Assembly: GCF_004770055.1 (NCBI RefSeq) | Contig: NZ_RQEP01000018.1 | Coordinates: 558,001-622,000, forward strand | Reading direction: 5' to 3' | DNA length: 64,000 bases | Origin: Leptospira semungkisensis | Lineage (GTDB): Bacteria > Spirochaetota > Leptospiria > Leptospirales > Leptospiraceae | In this document: piece after piece, positions 1 through 8,802 of the stretch | How the letters are laid out: every line of letters begins with the position of its first letter | How positions within the stretch are numbered: the first letter of the stretch is position 1 | Made by a program: the position numbers and the translations under genes | Notes under the pieces: model-generated | The model's database searches: none | What the model saw: only the letters and a program-made list of their open reading frames with translations | What the model was told of the DNA's origin: nothing

Positions 1-1179
1 AGGAGCAGTTCCTAAAGAAATGAATATCTTGCGAGCCTCGACGCTCATTACCACCGACTTTACGGAAGTAATCTGTCGAATCGTAGAACCCATTGTCCTC
101 ACTTCCCCACTTGAGAAATCAATGGAATCATCCAAGATATCTTGTAGATCTACGATGCTTGTTCCCTTTCGTTTTTGAGAAGCCAATAATTCTTCTGCGC
201 GATCGTAACGACTGATGCAATGATGATAGAAAACGGGAGCGGCCATCAGTTCTCCTTCCTGCATCTTCTCGCTTTGGTAATGATTCGTATTTACGATATG
301 ATCCTTGCCGAGATTCGGATAGACCACATCCACATTCCCGTAATTCGTCTCAAGGATCGCGGCCTTCGGTCCCTTCTCCTTATGATTGGTAAGAATGGCT
401 CCCCAAGTAGAATTGATCTTGTGCTTCTTAGCAATCTCCACTGCTTCTTGAATACTTCTTGCCTCTGAGATAATCTTATGCCCGAAATCGATCACTCCGA
501 GTCCGCTAAAACCGATCTTCTTATGAAAGCGAGTATGAAATGCAATCGTCAAACCGGCTTCATTGAAAGCAGTGATCCCCGGAACATCCGCGCCTCTGCA
601 AGCTATATAACCATAACGTAATCCTTTCTCAGGAGTGCAAAAAACAATGATCGGTCTCTTGTCCCAAACTTCCACGCCTGGAAAATCGAAATTGCGAGCA
701 TGATACAATTTTCCATCCTTACTTTGATCTCCCCAAACTGCTACGCTCGTACAAGCAGGTACCATTTGTGGACTCTTGAGCGGAGAAATATGAGCAAGCT
801 CAGGAAGAACTTGGAGCATTCCCAAAAGTCCAACAGAGTTTTGGAATGCATCCATAGTAAATAGATCCTTCTCGATCTTAGGAGAACGACCCGCAGAAGA
901 AAGTGCGGCCTTGGTCCTCGCAGAAAATTCGCTCGGACGATTTTTCTTCATTCGATTTACCATCCAATTCACAAGCAAAGAAGTGGCGCCCTTAGCAAGA
1001 GCATTGCGATTCTTTCTGGGCAAGCTTCCAAGAAGAAGGTTTCGAGCCATCACAGGATAAAAATCGAAGATCGGCTCAAACTGGCCTATGCTATTCATGA
1101 TCTCTCCGAACTGGCGGCCCATTTCTTCATGGCTGCCGCGGAGTTGTAAGACTGCGAGCGGGTAGGTTTCTAAATTCAT
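1..1179 (-). CDS. C45-family autoproteolytic acyltransferase/hydrolase (3' end outside window)
   Basis: The reverse strand is open from an ATG at 1179-1177 to the window edge, so the C-terminus is missing and at least 393 residues are visible. The N-terminus contains LRGSHEEMGRQFGE, a typical opening of peptidase C45 / acyl-CoA:6-aminopenicillanate acyltransferase-like proteins. The candidate nucleophile is C143 in MVPACTSVAVWG, followed by DGKLYHARNFDFPG, the Ntn-hydrolase pattern in which the Cys becomes the new N-terminus after self-cleavage. No signal peptide is evident. The family acts on amide bonds of acylated or small peptide-like substrates; the substrate here cannot be told. Only a weak Shine-Dalgarno sequence precedes the ATG. 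Upstream lies a repeat region. Confidence 0.8.
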   Translation of the reverse strand, partial: MNLETYPLAVLQLRGSHEEMGRQFGEIMNSIGQFEPIFDFYPVMARNLLLGSLPRKNRNALAKGATSLLVNWMVNRMKKNRPSEFSARTKAALSSAGRSPKIEKDLFTMDAFQNSVGLLGMLQVLPELAHISPLKSPQMVPACTSVAVWGDQSKDGKLYHARNFDFPGVEVWDKRPIIVFCTPEKGLRYGYIACRGADVPGITAFNEAGLTIAFHTRFHKKIGFSGLGVIDFGHKIISEARSIQEAVEIAKKHKINSTWGAILTNHKEKGPKAAILETNYGNVDVVYPNLGKDHIVNTNHYQSEKMQEGELMAAPVFYHHCISRYDRAEELLASQKRKGTSIVDLQDILDDSIDFSSGEVRTMGSTIRQITSVKSVVMSVEARKIFISLGTAP

Positions 1180-1279
1180 ATTCCCATTTTAAAGGAATCT
1201 GCCGGAAGAATCGACCGTCTCCATAGGTTTGGACGCGCAATCTTATCGGATCGGACTAGCGCAGGCGGATTTACATGCA

Positions 1280-1486
1280 ACGCGGCCCCCGCCCAATCGA
1301 ACGACCCGTAGGGAGTGAGATTCCCGACAGGGTTGCTGAACAAAGTGAAGCAAAACCACTGAGGATTTAAACGCGACGCGGCCCCCGCCCAATCGAACGA
1401 CCCGTAGGGAGTAAGATTCCCGATAGGGTTGCTGAACAAAGTGAAGTAAAACCACTGAGGATTTACATGCAACGCTGCCCCCGCCC
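1280..1486. repeat. 96-bp direct tandem repeat, two full units plus a partial third
   Basis: Units begin at 1280, 1376 and 1472, exactly 96 bp apart. Units 1 and 2 differ at only a few places, and the third breaks off after about 15 bp. Each unit starts with a GC-rich block (cggcccccgccc) and contains aatcgaacgacccgtaggga and ggttgctgaacaaagtgaag. The short reverse-strand ORFs across it have a repeated protein sequence only because the DNA repeats, so they are not treated as genes. The same unit, in opposite orientation and with the same 96-bp period, lies at 18696-18807. It fills the gap between the C45 gene and the AraC gene. Confidence 0.85.
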
Positions 1487-1641
1487 TCTAGTGGGTGGGG
1501 GGAGCGGCTCGTGGGCTCGCCATGTCAACTACCAGAAAACCCTGGCTTTTACAACGTGAAAAATCCTCGAATTTCCGATGTGGGAACTATTTGCCATTTA
1601 CAAAGAAGGGAGGAGAAGTAAATTTTCCGAAAGCAAATCAC

Positions 1642-2754
1642 ATGGATTGGATTCACTCGATTCTACTTGGCTTTTTAGAATTTAGCGCTGGAACCGCCTT
1701 TCTTTATTCCATTCTGGAAATCTCCCGAAAGGCTCCCGCAAATCGGACCTTGGTGACCATCCTCTTACTTACCGGGACAATTTTAGTTCGCTACCATTGG
1801 TATCTGCAAGGAGATCTATTAGAATTTCCTTATCTATTTATGTTCCTACATACGAGCATTGTTTTAGTCGGACCTTTATTGTATTCTTATATTGGTTCGT
1901 ATTTGCAAGGACCAGAAGATGCGGCCGACAGTCCTCTCAAAAAGGGGTTTATTGGAAAGTATTGGCATCACTTTTTGATCGTTCTAGTTTTCGCGATCTT
2001 CGAGATTTTGTTCTTCTCTCAAAGCCCGAACGAATTAAGAAAAGAGATCCTTGCAGGAACCAAGGAATTTCGTTTTGATCTGATTCATCTGGCAACCTTT
2101 GTTGCAAGCCTGCAAGTTTCCTTCTATTCCTTACTCTGTCTTTATCTGTATCATAAAGTCAGCAAGTCTTACGAGATCTATGAATTAAAATTGGTATGGT
2201 TTATACTTCTACTGCCGGTCTTCGCGAATGTACTCATTGGATCCGCTTTCTTTCTAAAAAATCGACTCGGCTTCGAGATCGGAACCTCTCTCATCGGAGT
2301 CATGGTGATTCTTCTATTCGTAGTGAGAGAAAGACATCCTGGGTTCTTCCAAGAGATCACCGAAGTCATAGAAAATTCCAAATACCAAAATACTCCGCTA
2401 CTCGATGCAGAGATCCGATCCGCAGGAGAAAAGCTGAAAGATCTATTAGAAATAAAGCATGTATATCGAGATAGTGAATTGAGACTCGCGGACTTGGCTG
2501 CTGGGATTGGATTGAATCTACATCAAACTTCCCGCTACTTGAATGAAGTACATCGGATGAATTTTTATGAGCTCATCAATACTCATCGGGTCAAAGAAGC
2601 CTGCAAATTACTTGTGCAAGATCCGGATCGATCCGTCTTGGAAATAGGATTCTCCGTAGGTTTTAATTCTAAATCCACATTCAATTCACAATTTGTAAAG
2701 AGCATAGGGCTCTCTCCGGCATTGTATAGAAAAAAGAATTCAGGGACGTTATGA
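1642..2754 (+). CDS. AraC-family regulator with N-terminal membrane domain
   Basis: The protein is 370 aa from the ATG at 1642. The frame is open further upstream (ATG 1522), but those residues are not hydrophobic or conserved-looking and part of that stretch borders the repeat; no start has an ideal ribosome site. Residues about 1-235 hold several hydrophobic helices, the 'membrane-embedded AraC' layout common in Leptospira. The last ~100 residues are the double helix-turn-helix: LRLADLAAGIGLNLHQTSRYL and then VLEIGFSVGFNSKSTFNSQF. It probably senses a membrane or extracellular signal and binds DNA. Its stop overlaps the next gene by 4 bp (ATGA), so the two are translationally coupled and that gene is a likely functional partner. 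Confidence 0.85.
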   Translation: MDWIHSILLGFLEFSAGTAFLYSILEISRKAPANRTLVTILLLTGTILVRYHWYLQGDLLEFPYLFMFLHTSIVLVGPLLYSYIGSYLQGPEDAADSPLKKGFIGKYWHHFLIVLVFAIFEILFFSQSPNELRKEILAGTKEFRFDLIHLATFVASLQVSFYSLLCLYLYHKVSKSYEIYELKLVWFILLLPVFANVLIGSAFFLKNRLGFEIGTSLIGVMVILLFVVRERHPGFFQEITEVIENSKYQNTPLLDAEIRSAGEKLKDLLEIKHVYRDSELRLADLAAGIGLNLHQTSRYLNEVHRMNFYELINTHRVKEACKLLVQDPDRSVLEIGFSVGFNSKSTFNSQFVKSIGLSPALYRKKNSGTL

Positions 2755-3998
2755 GATACATTCGATTTGCGATTTGCCTTAACTTACTCAATGCAGTTTT
2801 TACGATCAACTGCGGAAATCCGGAAAGCGACAGCGGACTGAACGCGAAGATTGAACCTTCTCGACTTTCATATTTTCAAGAAGATTATGAATCCAGTCGA
2901 TCTGCATTTCGTAACCTATCCACTGACATTCAAAAGAAATACAAATCAGTCCAAACAACTGCAATCTCGGTTCCAAACAAAGAAGGCGAAGATCTCACAA
3001 TAGATTCACTCTATATTCCCGCCCAAAAAAAGAAGAAGGGTCTTATCATCCTAATGACAGGTATCCATGGAACTGAAGCTCCTGCCGGCACAAGTGCATT
3101 AAGATTTATTGCCTCCGAACTACTTCCTCAGGTTTCACTCGAAGATACAGGTTTCTTGTTCGTGCATTCCTTGAATCCATACGGATTCAAAAAATTCCGC
3201 AGAGTATCCGAGCATAATGTGGATCTGAACCGAAACTGCGATGCGAATCCAAAAGAATTAGCCGGACACAATCCAGTGTATTCCCAGATCAATGATTTCC
3301 TGAACCCGAAAGAGCCAGTGTCCTCTGCCGGAGCAGGATCCAAAGCTGCATTCAAGGCGCAAGTATTCGGAAAGATATCGAGACATGGAATGAGCGGTTT
3401 TAGTTCTTCCGTAGCGCAAGGCCAATACGAATTTCCGGAAGGTATCTTTTTTGGAGGGCATTCATTAGAAATCAATCATACATTGATCGCTGATCTTATT
3501 GACAAAACAGTAAAAGGTTACGGCTCCTTGTTCTTTATAGATTTTCACACAGGAATTGGAGCAAGAGGAAAATTACATTTGATTGCAAACAAGATGGAAG
3601 AGAACGAAAAGCAGATCCTAAAAACTATTTTCCCGGAAGATGAAATCCATTTTCACGGAGATAAGAAGGAAGCCTACTCTATCTTCGGAAATCTCACAGC
3701 CTGCACTACCAAGAGACTTTCTTCTACTCTCCCAGTGGTCTCTCTCGTCATCGAATTCGGGACCATCAATAGCCAAACCATCAGCGGCTCCTTAGAATCC
3801 CTACGAAGAGTTAGGGAAGAAAACCAAGCCTTCCATTACGGTTACACGTCAGAAGACCTGAAAACAGACTCACAAAAATCTTTTCGGGAATTATTCTATC
3901 CTTCTTCTCCGCAATGGAGAGCGAATATCTTAGAGGAAACGGAAAGAGCAATGATGATAGCGATTCCTAAATTCCAGGAATTCGCAAACAAGAGATAA
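2751..3998 (+). CDS. DUF2817 / M14-like metallopeptidase-fold lipoprotein
   Basis: The 415-aa protein begins with a signal peptide ending in lipobox TINC (Cys about residue 21), so it is probably anchored in a membrane. The M14 carboxypeptidase-like signature is visible: GIHGTEAPAG (HxxE zinc ligands), NVDLNRNCD, DFHTGIGARG (third ligand His) and a late VIEFGT glutamate. This matches the DUF2817 branch of zinc carboxypeptidases/deacylases; the substrate is unknown. The ATG overlaps the stop of the AraC-type gene by 4 bp. A peptide or amide hydrolase coupled to a membrane AraC regulator could be part of a sensing or processing loop, but that is inference. Confidence 0.8.
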   Translation: MRYIRFAICLNLLNAVFTINCGNPESDSGLNAKIEPSRLSYFQEDYESSRSAFRNLSTDIQKKYKSVQTTAISVPNKEGEDLTIDSLYIPAQKKKKGLIILMTGIHGTEAPAGTSALRFIASELLPQVSLEDTGFLFVHSLNPYGFKKFRRVSEHNVDLNRNCDANPKELAGHNPVYSQINDFLNPKEPVSSAGAGSKAAFKAQVFGKISRHGMSGFSSSVAQGQYEFPEGIFFGGHSLEINHTLIADLIDKTVKGYGSLFFIDFHTGIGARGKLHLIANKMEENEKQILKTIFPEDEIHFHGDKKEAYSIFGNLTACTTKRLSSTLPVVSLVIEFGTINSQTISGSLESLRRVREENQAFHYGYTSEDLKTDSQKSFRELFYPSSPQWRANILEETERAMMIAIPKFQEFANKR

Positions 3999-4051
3999 GA
4001 AACGAAATATGCAGAAGTTCGTATTTTAAAACTTCCGCATATACAAAAACC

Positions 4052-4570
4052 TTATTGTCTTAAAGGTAAATCTCCTAAATAATCCTTCTTGCCCAAATCC
4101 ACACCATTATGACGAAGAATATCGTAAGCAGTGGTGATATGAAAATAGAAATTAGGAACCATGTGTTGGATCGTATACTCTGCACCTGTCAGATGCTTTC
4201 CTTCCCAGCGAGGAAGAGAAATGGTTTTCGCAGCCGCTTCTTTACAATCCGCTTCCGAGAAAGTCCTTAGAAAACCGACCACATCATCAATCCTGGATTT
4301 GATTTCTGGCAGAGTTTTTTCCTTATCCTCATGAACCGGAGCCTGTTTGCCGGTCAGCCTCGACACTCCTAACTTTGCAGTATCGCAAGCAATCTGCACT
4401 TGTCGAATGAAATGAAATTGATCCGGCGCGAGCCTTGCATTCAGCAGAACGTCCATATCGAATTTTTTGGATTCCGCATGCGCCTCTCCCCTTTCAATGA
4501 AACGTTTTAAATTTCCGAGGACTTTAATGAATTGAGAAATGGTAAGATCATAGATTGATATATCTTGCAT
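4052..4570 (-). CDS. DUF1993 family protein
   Basis: A 172-aa protein starting at the ATG 4570-4568 (MQDISIYDLTISQF). The frame runs further upstream to 4651, but the extra residues do not resemble the family and GGAAGG sits directly before the chosen ATG. The sequence fits DUF1993, a DinB-like four-helix-bundle family, with the motifs FDMDVLLNARLAPDQFHFIRQ and HITTAYDILRHNGVDLGKKD. Function is unknown; no membrane segment or signal peptide is present. It is convergent with the DUF2817 gene and stands alone. Family assignment is confident, role is not. Confidence 0.8.
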   Translation of the reverse strand: MQDISIYDLTISQFIKVLGNLKRFIERGEAHAESKKFDMDVLLNARLAPDQFHFIRQVQIACDTAKLGVSRLTGKQAPVHEDKEKTLPEIKSRIDDVVGFLRTFSEADCKEAAAKTISLPRWEGKHLTGAEYTIQHMVPNFYFHITTAYDILRHNGVDLGKKDYLGDLPLRQ

Positions 4571-4700
4571 CCTTCCATGAAAGCGTCGCTTAACAAAGAG
4601 GCAAGTATTAAAAAGAAATCCAAGGCCGCGCCCCTCGCATCTCCATCTCAATACATTAAAAAAACATGATATAACTCGCTCGGGTCAGGCTCTCGCCTCC

Positions 4701-4732
4701 GGTTAAAAAATCGCATTCACGATTTTTTAACC
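4701..4732. repeat. perfect 13-bp-arm inverted repeat (hairpin)
   Basis: The arms GGTTAAAAAATCG and CGATTTTTTAACC are exact reverse complements separated by cattca. No trailing T-run follows on either strand, although each arm has its own A/T run. It lies between two divergent genes, so a terminator role is not obvious; it may be a repeat-derived element or a regulatory hairpin. Confidence 0.6.
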
Positions 4733-4944
4733 ACGGCTCCATCCTTCGCGGGTAGAGCTCGGAAAGAAATGCGTAATTCTGGAGATCCTTTCTTCGTTCA
4801 GAACATTTCAGATTAACATCTTCCCCTCTGATCTTGCATCTGAGCATAGGTCTGATAACCATCCCTCCTGCTGACTTTTTGGCATATATGACATCTCCAT
4901 CTGAAAAATTTATAGGAAATCGGCTTTCTTCTATTAAAAATAAT

Positions 4945-4979
4945 TGACTATTGGTATTTTATTTACAGTCAGATAGTAT
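4945..4979 (+). promoter_or_regulatory. promoter of the SDR-tetR unit with possible operator half-sites
   Basis: TTGGTA (4951-4956) and TAGTAT (4974-4979) are spaced by 17 bp, a plausible sigma-70 promoter 24 bp before the ATG of the SDR gene; the ribosome site is aagaggaag. The pentamers TGACT (4945-4949) and AGTCA (4967-4971) form an inverted repeat around the -35 region and could be the operator for the TetR protein encoded downstream. Both are pattern-based guesses. Confidence 0.35.
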
Positions 4980-5003
4980 ATTATTAACAAGAGGAAGAAA
5001 CTC

Positions 5004-6005
5004 ATGAAGAAGGTATTAGTCACAGGGGCGAACGGGCATCTAGGCTATTCGCTCGTAAAACTCCTAAAGGAAAGAGGCTACGATGTCACCGCAGCCGTTC
5101 GGAATGCGAATGATAACGGAAAGACAAAGGCGCTGCAAAAGCTTGGAGTCAAATTGGTCTCTGCAGATCTAAGCGACAGAGAATCCTTAAGAAAGGCTCT
5201 CGCAGGACAGGACGGATTGTTCCAGGTCGCCGCGGCTTTTAACCTTACTGCCAAGGATCCACAAAAGGAAGTCGTGGAACCCAATATACAAGGCACCAGA
5301 AACATAATGGAAGAGGCGCGTAACGCAGGAATTAAAAAAATCGTATATACTTCCAGCATTGCGGCGGTAGGGACAATTGCAGAAGGAGAATCACCTCTCA
5401 ATGAGTCCTCCTGGAATGATAGCGCAAAGGAGCCGTATGCGATCTCCAAGACCCTCTCCGAAAAATTAGCCTGGGAATTGGCCGAAAAGCTTGGATTAAA
5501 TCTGGTTACCATCTTGCCAGGAACGATCGTAGGACCTCAATTCGCTCAACCGACTTCTTCTCTGAAGCTAATACAAGACATTCTGAAAGGACAACTTCCA
5601 TTCGCTCCTAAGATGACTTTTTCTTATGTGGATGTAAGAGATGTTGCCATGGCTCATCTGCAAGCTTACGAGAACCCGCAAGCTAAAGGAAGGTATATCG
5701 CAACCGGAGAGACTCTTTCCGTATCACAAGTTTGCAAACTTGTAAAAGAGATCCATCCGAAAGCAAAGACCACCGGCAAGGAACTTCCTTCCTTTGTGGT
5801 AAGAGCTATGCCTTTCCTGGATGCTCTGAAGCATGCTCTTACAGGACTGGATCGTCAGATCAATTCTGCAATAGTCCAGGATTATCTGCAGAGAAGACAG
5901 GAATACAATTCGGATCGACTCACCAAGGAATTCCAATGGAAACCTATGCCGATCAGAAAATCTCTACAAGAGACGGTTGACTGGATGCTGTCTTCTTCCA
6001 TATAG
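5004..6005 (+). CDS. NAD(P)-dependent epimerase/reductase, extended SDR (dihydroflavonol reductase-like)
   Basis: 333 aa. The Rossmann nucleotide-binding motif TGANGHLGYSLVKLL lies at residues 7-21, and the catalytic YAISK (YxxxK) at about residue 147 follows YTSSIAAVG, giving the usual Ser/Tyr/Lys set of extended short-chain dehydrogenases. Length and C-terminal substrate domain fit the dihydroflavonol-4-reductase/3-beta-HSD-like group. It probably reduces a carbonyl or epimerises a sugar-like substrate in the cytoplasm; the substrate cannot be told. A promoter and strong ribosome site precede it. The TetR gene begins ten bases after its stop, so the pair is almost surely one transcript. Confidence 0.85.
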   Translation: MKKVLVTGANGHLGYSLVKLLKERGYDVTAAVRNANDNGKTKALQKLGVKLVSADLSDRESLRKALAGQDGLFQVAAAFNLTAKDPQKEVVEPNIQGTRNIMEEARNAGIKKIVYTSSIAAVGTIAEGESPLNESSWNDSAKEPYAISKTLSEKLAWELAEKLGLNLVTILPGTIVGPQFAQPTSSLKLIQDILKGQLPFAPKMTFSYVDVRDVAMAHLQAYENPQAKGRYIATGETLSVSQVCKLVKEIHPKAKTTGKELPSFVVRAMPFLDALKHALTGLDRQINSAIVQDYLQRRQEYNSDRLTKEFQWKPMPIRKSLQETVDWMLSSSI

Positions 6006-6014
6006 TTTCCTTAC

Positions 6015-6656
6015 GTGGACAAAAAGAGAGCCAGAAAGCCTGAAGAAAAAGAGATCCGTAAGCAGTCCATAGTGACTGCTTTACGGAATATTCTATTAAA
6101 ACAAAAGCATCCTTTGCCCAGCACGCAAGAGATCGCAGAGGCTGCCGGGGTCACTAAAGGAGTCATCTACTTCTACTTTAAAACGAGAGAAGAGATCTTT
6201 CTTACGCTTCATTTGCAGGAAACCGATACATTCTTTCAGGCACTTTCCGGCCTCTTAGTGGCAGATCAGTATTCCCTTCCTAAACTAAAAGAAACCATTA
6301 TAGATCAATTCAGCTCAAATCATGTATTCATGTTCCTTGGACTGATCATCCCCGGGATCCTCGAAAGCAATGTGGATCAGGATTTTCTATACGAGTTCAA
6401 ACTCAAGATTTCCGAGGGCATTGACGAGTTAGCAAGAGCGTGGCTCACCAAGGAAAACGATCTTACGATCGTCGACTCTAGAAAATTTATATTACGTTTT
6501 TATTTCTTAGGCCTTATGCTTTGGCAACATCACAACCCTCCAGAAGCCATACAAACTGCATTCAGAAATAAGAATCTTTGGCTATTAGAAGGAGATTTGA
6601 AACAAGCTCTTTCCGAATCCTTTGACTGGCTTTGGAAAGGAATGAAAAACAGCTAA
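6015..6656 (+). CDS. TetR/AcrR-family transcriptional regulator
   Basis: 213 aa starting at GTG 6015 with no clear ribosome site, probably coupled to the upstream gene. The N-terminal helix-turn-helix is clear: PSTQEIAEAAGVTKGVIYFYF, followed by KTREEIFLTLH. The C-terminal half is an unassigned ligand-binding domain. This gene is in the same reading frame as the SDR gene, separated only by its TAG and three codons. It likely represses the SDR-tetR promoter in response to a small molecule related to the SDR substrate; this is inferred from layout. Confidence 0.85.
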   Translation: MDKKRARKPEEKEIRKQSIVTALRNILLKQKHPLPSTQEIAEAAGVTKGVIYFYFKTREEIFLTLHLQETDTFFQALSGLLVADQYSLPKLKETIIDQFSSNHVFMFLGLIIPGILESNVDQDFLYEFKLKISEGIDELARAWLTKENDLTIVDSRKFILRFYFLGLMLWQHHNPPEAIQTAFRNKNLWLLEGDLKQALSESFDWLWKGMKNS

Positions 6657-6707
6657 AATCAAAATCCGGAGAAAACTAAAAATAAAATAGAACCGATCCG
6701 GACTTTT

Positions 6708-8576
6708 CTAATTTTCGGAAGCGCCGATATGCTCCAGCAAGACTCTTCTGATCTCCAAGATCGTAGGCATGTGATCCTGCACAGAATGATCCGAATCTAT
6801 CAATAACTCGGATCTTGCTCCTTCCAAATGAGAGCTATCATAAGAAACGATCGAGTCATTGATCCATTCCAAATCTCTAAACTTCGAGTTCCCTATAATA
6901 GAATGAAATGCTACTTCAGGCTTTAAGTCGCCCGTGACTTTTGTAAAAAGACTGTTAGGAACAAGATCATCCACACCGTAAGTCTCGGGCACGATTGTAT
7001 CTTTGTCTGAGTTTAATGTCAGGAATTTATACGCCTTTCCGATATTCGAAATCGCGCTTTTGGGCAAAACAAATAGTATCCTAGCAATCGATCCCAAAAA
7101 ACCTTCTGCCAAATTCGAACCTCTATGAGGAGTCGCAATAAAAACGGCGCGTTTCACAAACGGAAGAGGTTTAAAATCAAACAGACGCTTGATCTCTTCC
7201 TTTGTTTCAGGACTCAAGGAATCGTAACGAGATAAAGGAATATTTGCGACATGCATCCAATCTTCTTTCTTGGTGCGAGTTACCATCAATTTAGAAAGAA
7301 GACCACCCATGCTATGTCCGACCAGAACCATCCGATCGAAAGAAGAATCAACTCCCTTAGGATCATATACCCTTCTCAGATCATTCAATGTATCCCGAAA
7401 ATCTGCTGCAGAAAGAGTAATCGGATTTCCAGTAGGATACCAATAAACCCAAAACTGATACTTCTCTTTGATCCTTGGATCACCCAAAAGCTCATTGATC
7501 ATCGGAAACCAAATAAAAGGAGAAGAAGCAAGTCCATGCACAAATACGACAGGGATCTTATCGCGCTTGTACGGATAGATCAGATACAATCCCTTCCTAT
7601 CCAACGCAGTCTCTCCGTCAAATTTAGCAAAAAAGCCATCTCTCTTCTCGGCTCCGGAGAGCATATAAGCCAACGGAGTAGTGGTATCGCTTTCCATAGG
7701 AAGATCCAAACCTGAAAATTGGATCCTGTCCCTATGAACCGGATCGAACAAATGGATCTTCGCTTTCAGATGTAGATTACGATTTTCTAAATAAGAATCC
7801 TCTAAGCTTATAAACGCGGTTCCAGGATATGCTTGGCCCACTCCCGCCACGAACTCGTATTTTTTCCTTTCAGGAGATTCCCTTTCCGGATGTTTTCGGA
7901 TCATGATCAATGGAGTGCCAATACCGAATCTATCGATCTGATTCGAAAAGCCTTCGTTCTTGTAATCGTAAGCGACTTCTACTTCTAAAAAATTTTTAGG
8001 TGTCCAGGTGGTCTCCACCTCCGCTCCGATCATGGTCAAAATTCCTCTCATTAGAGGAAGATTCAGATCAGTCAGGTTTGCGAGTTTACGATTTTTCTTG
8101 GCGTATCTTACAAGCTGAGCCAGGGATCGATTATAAGTCTCCAGAGCAAATCGGAACTGCATGGAGAAAGGATCAGGCCCGGGGATGGCTTTCTTATCGA
8201 ATAAATACGTATACGAATAAACCAAAGAAGAAGCAAACATTCTCGCAAACATAGGATCTTCTGTATCCAAAGTATTTCCTACATGGTAGCATAGCTCTGC
8301 GAGGTAATAAGAAAGATCCCTACTCTTCTCCGCGACCAATCGATTGTCCAAATCATAGATCACTACTCTAGGCAACTCTAAGTATTTATCATACAGGTCG
8401 TTGCTTCGTAAAAAGCTCGTGGTGATTAGACTTAATCCTTTCGAAGAGACTGCATTGAGTCGAGTGGCTCGGACCTGATCATATTGGGAATATGTAAATG
8501 TGGAATAGGTCCCGCATTGCAGGAAGAAAGGACTGAGGAAGAAGAGAATCTTTATGTAAGATTTGATATAGAGCAT
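6708..8576 (-). CDS. alpha/beta-hydrolase-fold lipoprotein (PGAP1/lipase-like)
   Basis: 622 aa from the ATG at 8576-8574. The frame extends to a TTG at 8621, but the later ATG gives a clean signal peptide ending in lipobox FLQC (Cys about 21) and has AGAAGGAAG upstream. After a ~320-residue N-terminal part of unknown fold, the hydrolase domain starts with VVFVHGLASSPF (oxyanion region, HG near 346) and carries the nucleophile elbow GHSMGG (Ser near 422), then ATPHRGSNLA. A late SDHSVQDH offers the catalytic Asp/His. Likely a surface or periplasmic esterase or lipase; substrate unknown. Single gene convergent with the tetR gene. Confidence 0.8.
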   Translation of the reverse strand: MLYIKSYIKILFFLSPFFLQCGTYSTFTYSQYDQVRATRLNAVSSKGLSLITTSFLRSNDLYDKYLELPRVVIYDLDNRLVAEKSRDLSYYLAELCYHVGNTLDTEDPMFARMFASSLVYSYTYLFDKKAIPGPDPFSMQFRFALETYNRSLAQLVRYAKKNRKLANLTDLNLPLMRGILTMIGAEVETTWTPKNFLEVEVAYDYKNEGFSNQIDRFGIGTPLIMIRKHPERESPERKKYEFVAGVGQAYPGTAFISLEDSYLENRNLHLKAKIHLFDPVHRDRIQFSGLDLPMESDTTTPLAYMLSGAEKRDGFFAKFDGETALDRKGLYLIYPYKRDKIPVVFVHGLASSPFIWFPMINELLGDPRIKEKYQFWVYWYPTGNPITLSAADFRDTLNDLRRVYDPKGVDSSFDRMVLVGHSMGGLLSKLMVTRTKKEDWMHVANIPLSRYDSLSPETKEEIKRLFDFKPLPFVKRAVFIATPHRGSNLAEGFLGSIARILFVLPKSAISNIGKAYKFLTLNSDKDTIVPETYGVDDLVPNSLFTKVTGDLKPEVAFHSIIGNSKFRDLEWINDSIVSYDSSHLEGARSELLIDSDHSVQDHMPTILEIRRVLLEHIGASEN

Positions 8577-8670
8577 TCTTCTCGACTTCCTTCTGAAAGG
8601 AACCTCATACTGCTTTTCCAATGCAGGAGTAGAAGATCTTTGTTAATCGACACCCTGTCAAGTAACTGTG

Positions 8671-8802
8671 AATTATGGGAGTTCCTACAAATTCCTTGGA
8701 GAAAATTATCTCTTGCGGGAATTGCATTTTTCTGATATAGCGGCAGGAGCTTTCCCACGGGCCACTCCCCCCTTCCCGAAGATGGGTGGGGGCCGTTTTA
8801 TT
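8671..8802. repeat. intergenic repeat remnants (TTCCTACAA half-palindrome and GC-rich block)
   Basis: 8671-8693 is an imperfect palindrome of the 'gttcctacaa' family seen more perfectly at 13253 and 22985. 8757-8797 is a GC-rich block containing gggtgggggccg, the same core that starts each 96-bp unit at 18696. No gene is evident. Confidence 0.5.

Larger units (their letters stand above)
4571..5003. other. 433-bp gene-free stretch with a long hairpin
   Basis: No convincing gene: a short reverse ORF at 4656-4862 has no recognisable features. It holds a perfect inverted repeat with 13-bp arms (4701-4713 and 4720-4732, core GGTTAAAAAATCG) and a 6-nt loop, flanked by GC-rich sequence resembling other intergenic repeats in the window. 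The right-hand end carries the promoter of the SDR gene. Confidence 0.6.

Noticed and set aside
1176..1472. Reverse-strand ORF with an internally repeated protein sequence
   Set aside because: The repetition is a direct reading of the 96-bp DNA repeat; the same happens in a second frame, and no ribosome site or family match supports either.
1280..1486. CRISPR-like array
   Set aside because: Units are adjacent without spacers, 96 bp long, only two full copies, and no cas genes are present.
4656..4862. Reverse-strand 68-codon ORF
   Set aside because: It crosses the perfect hairpin at 4701-4732 and shows no protein-like features.
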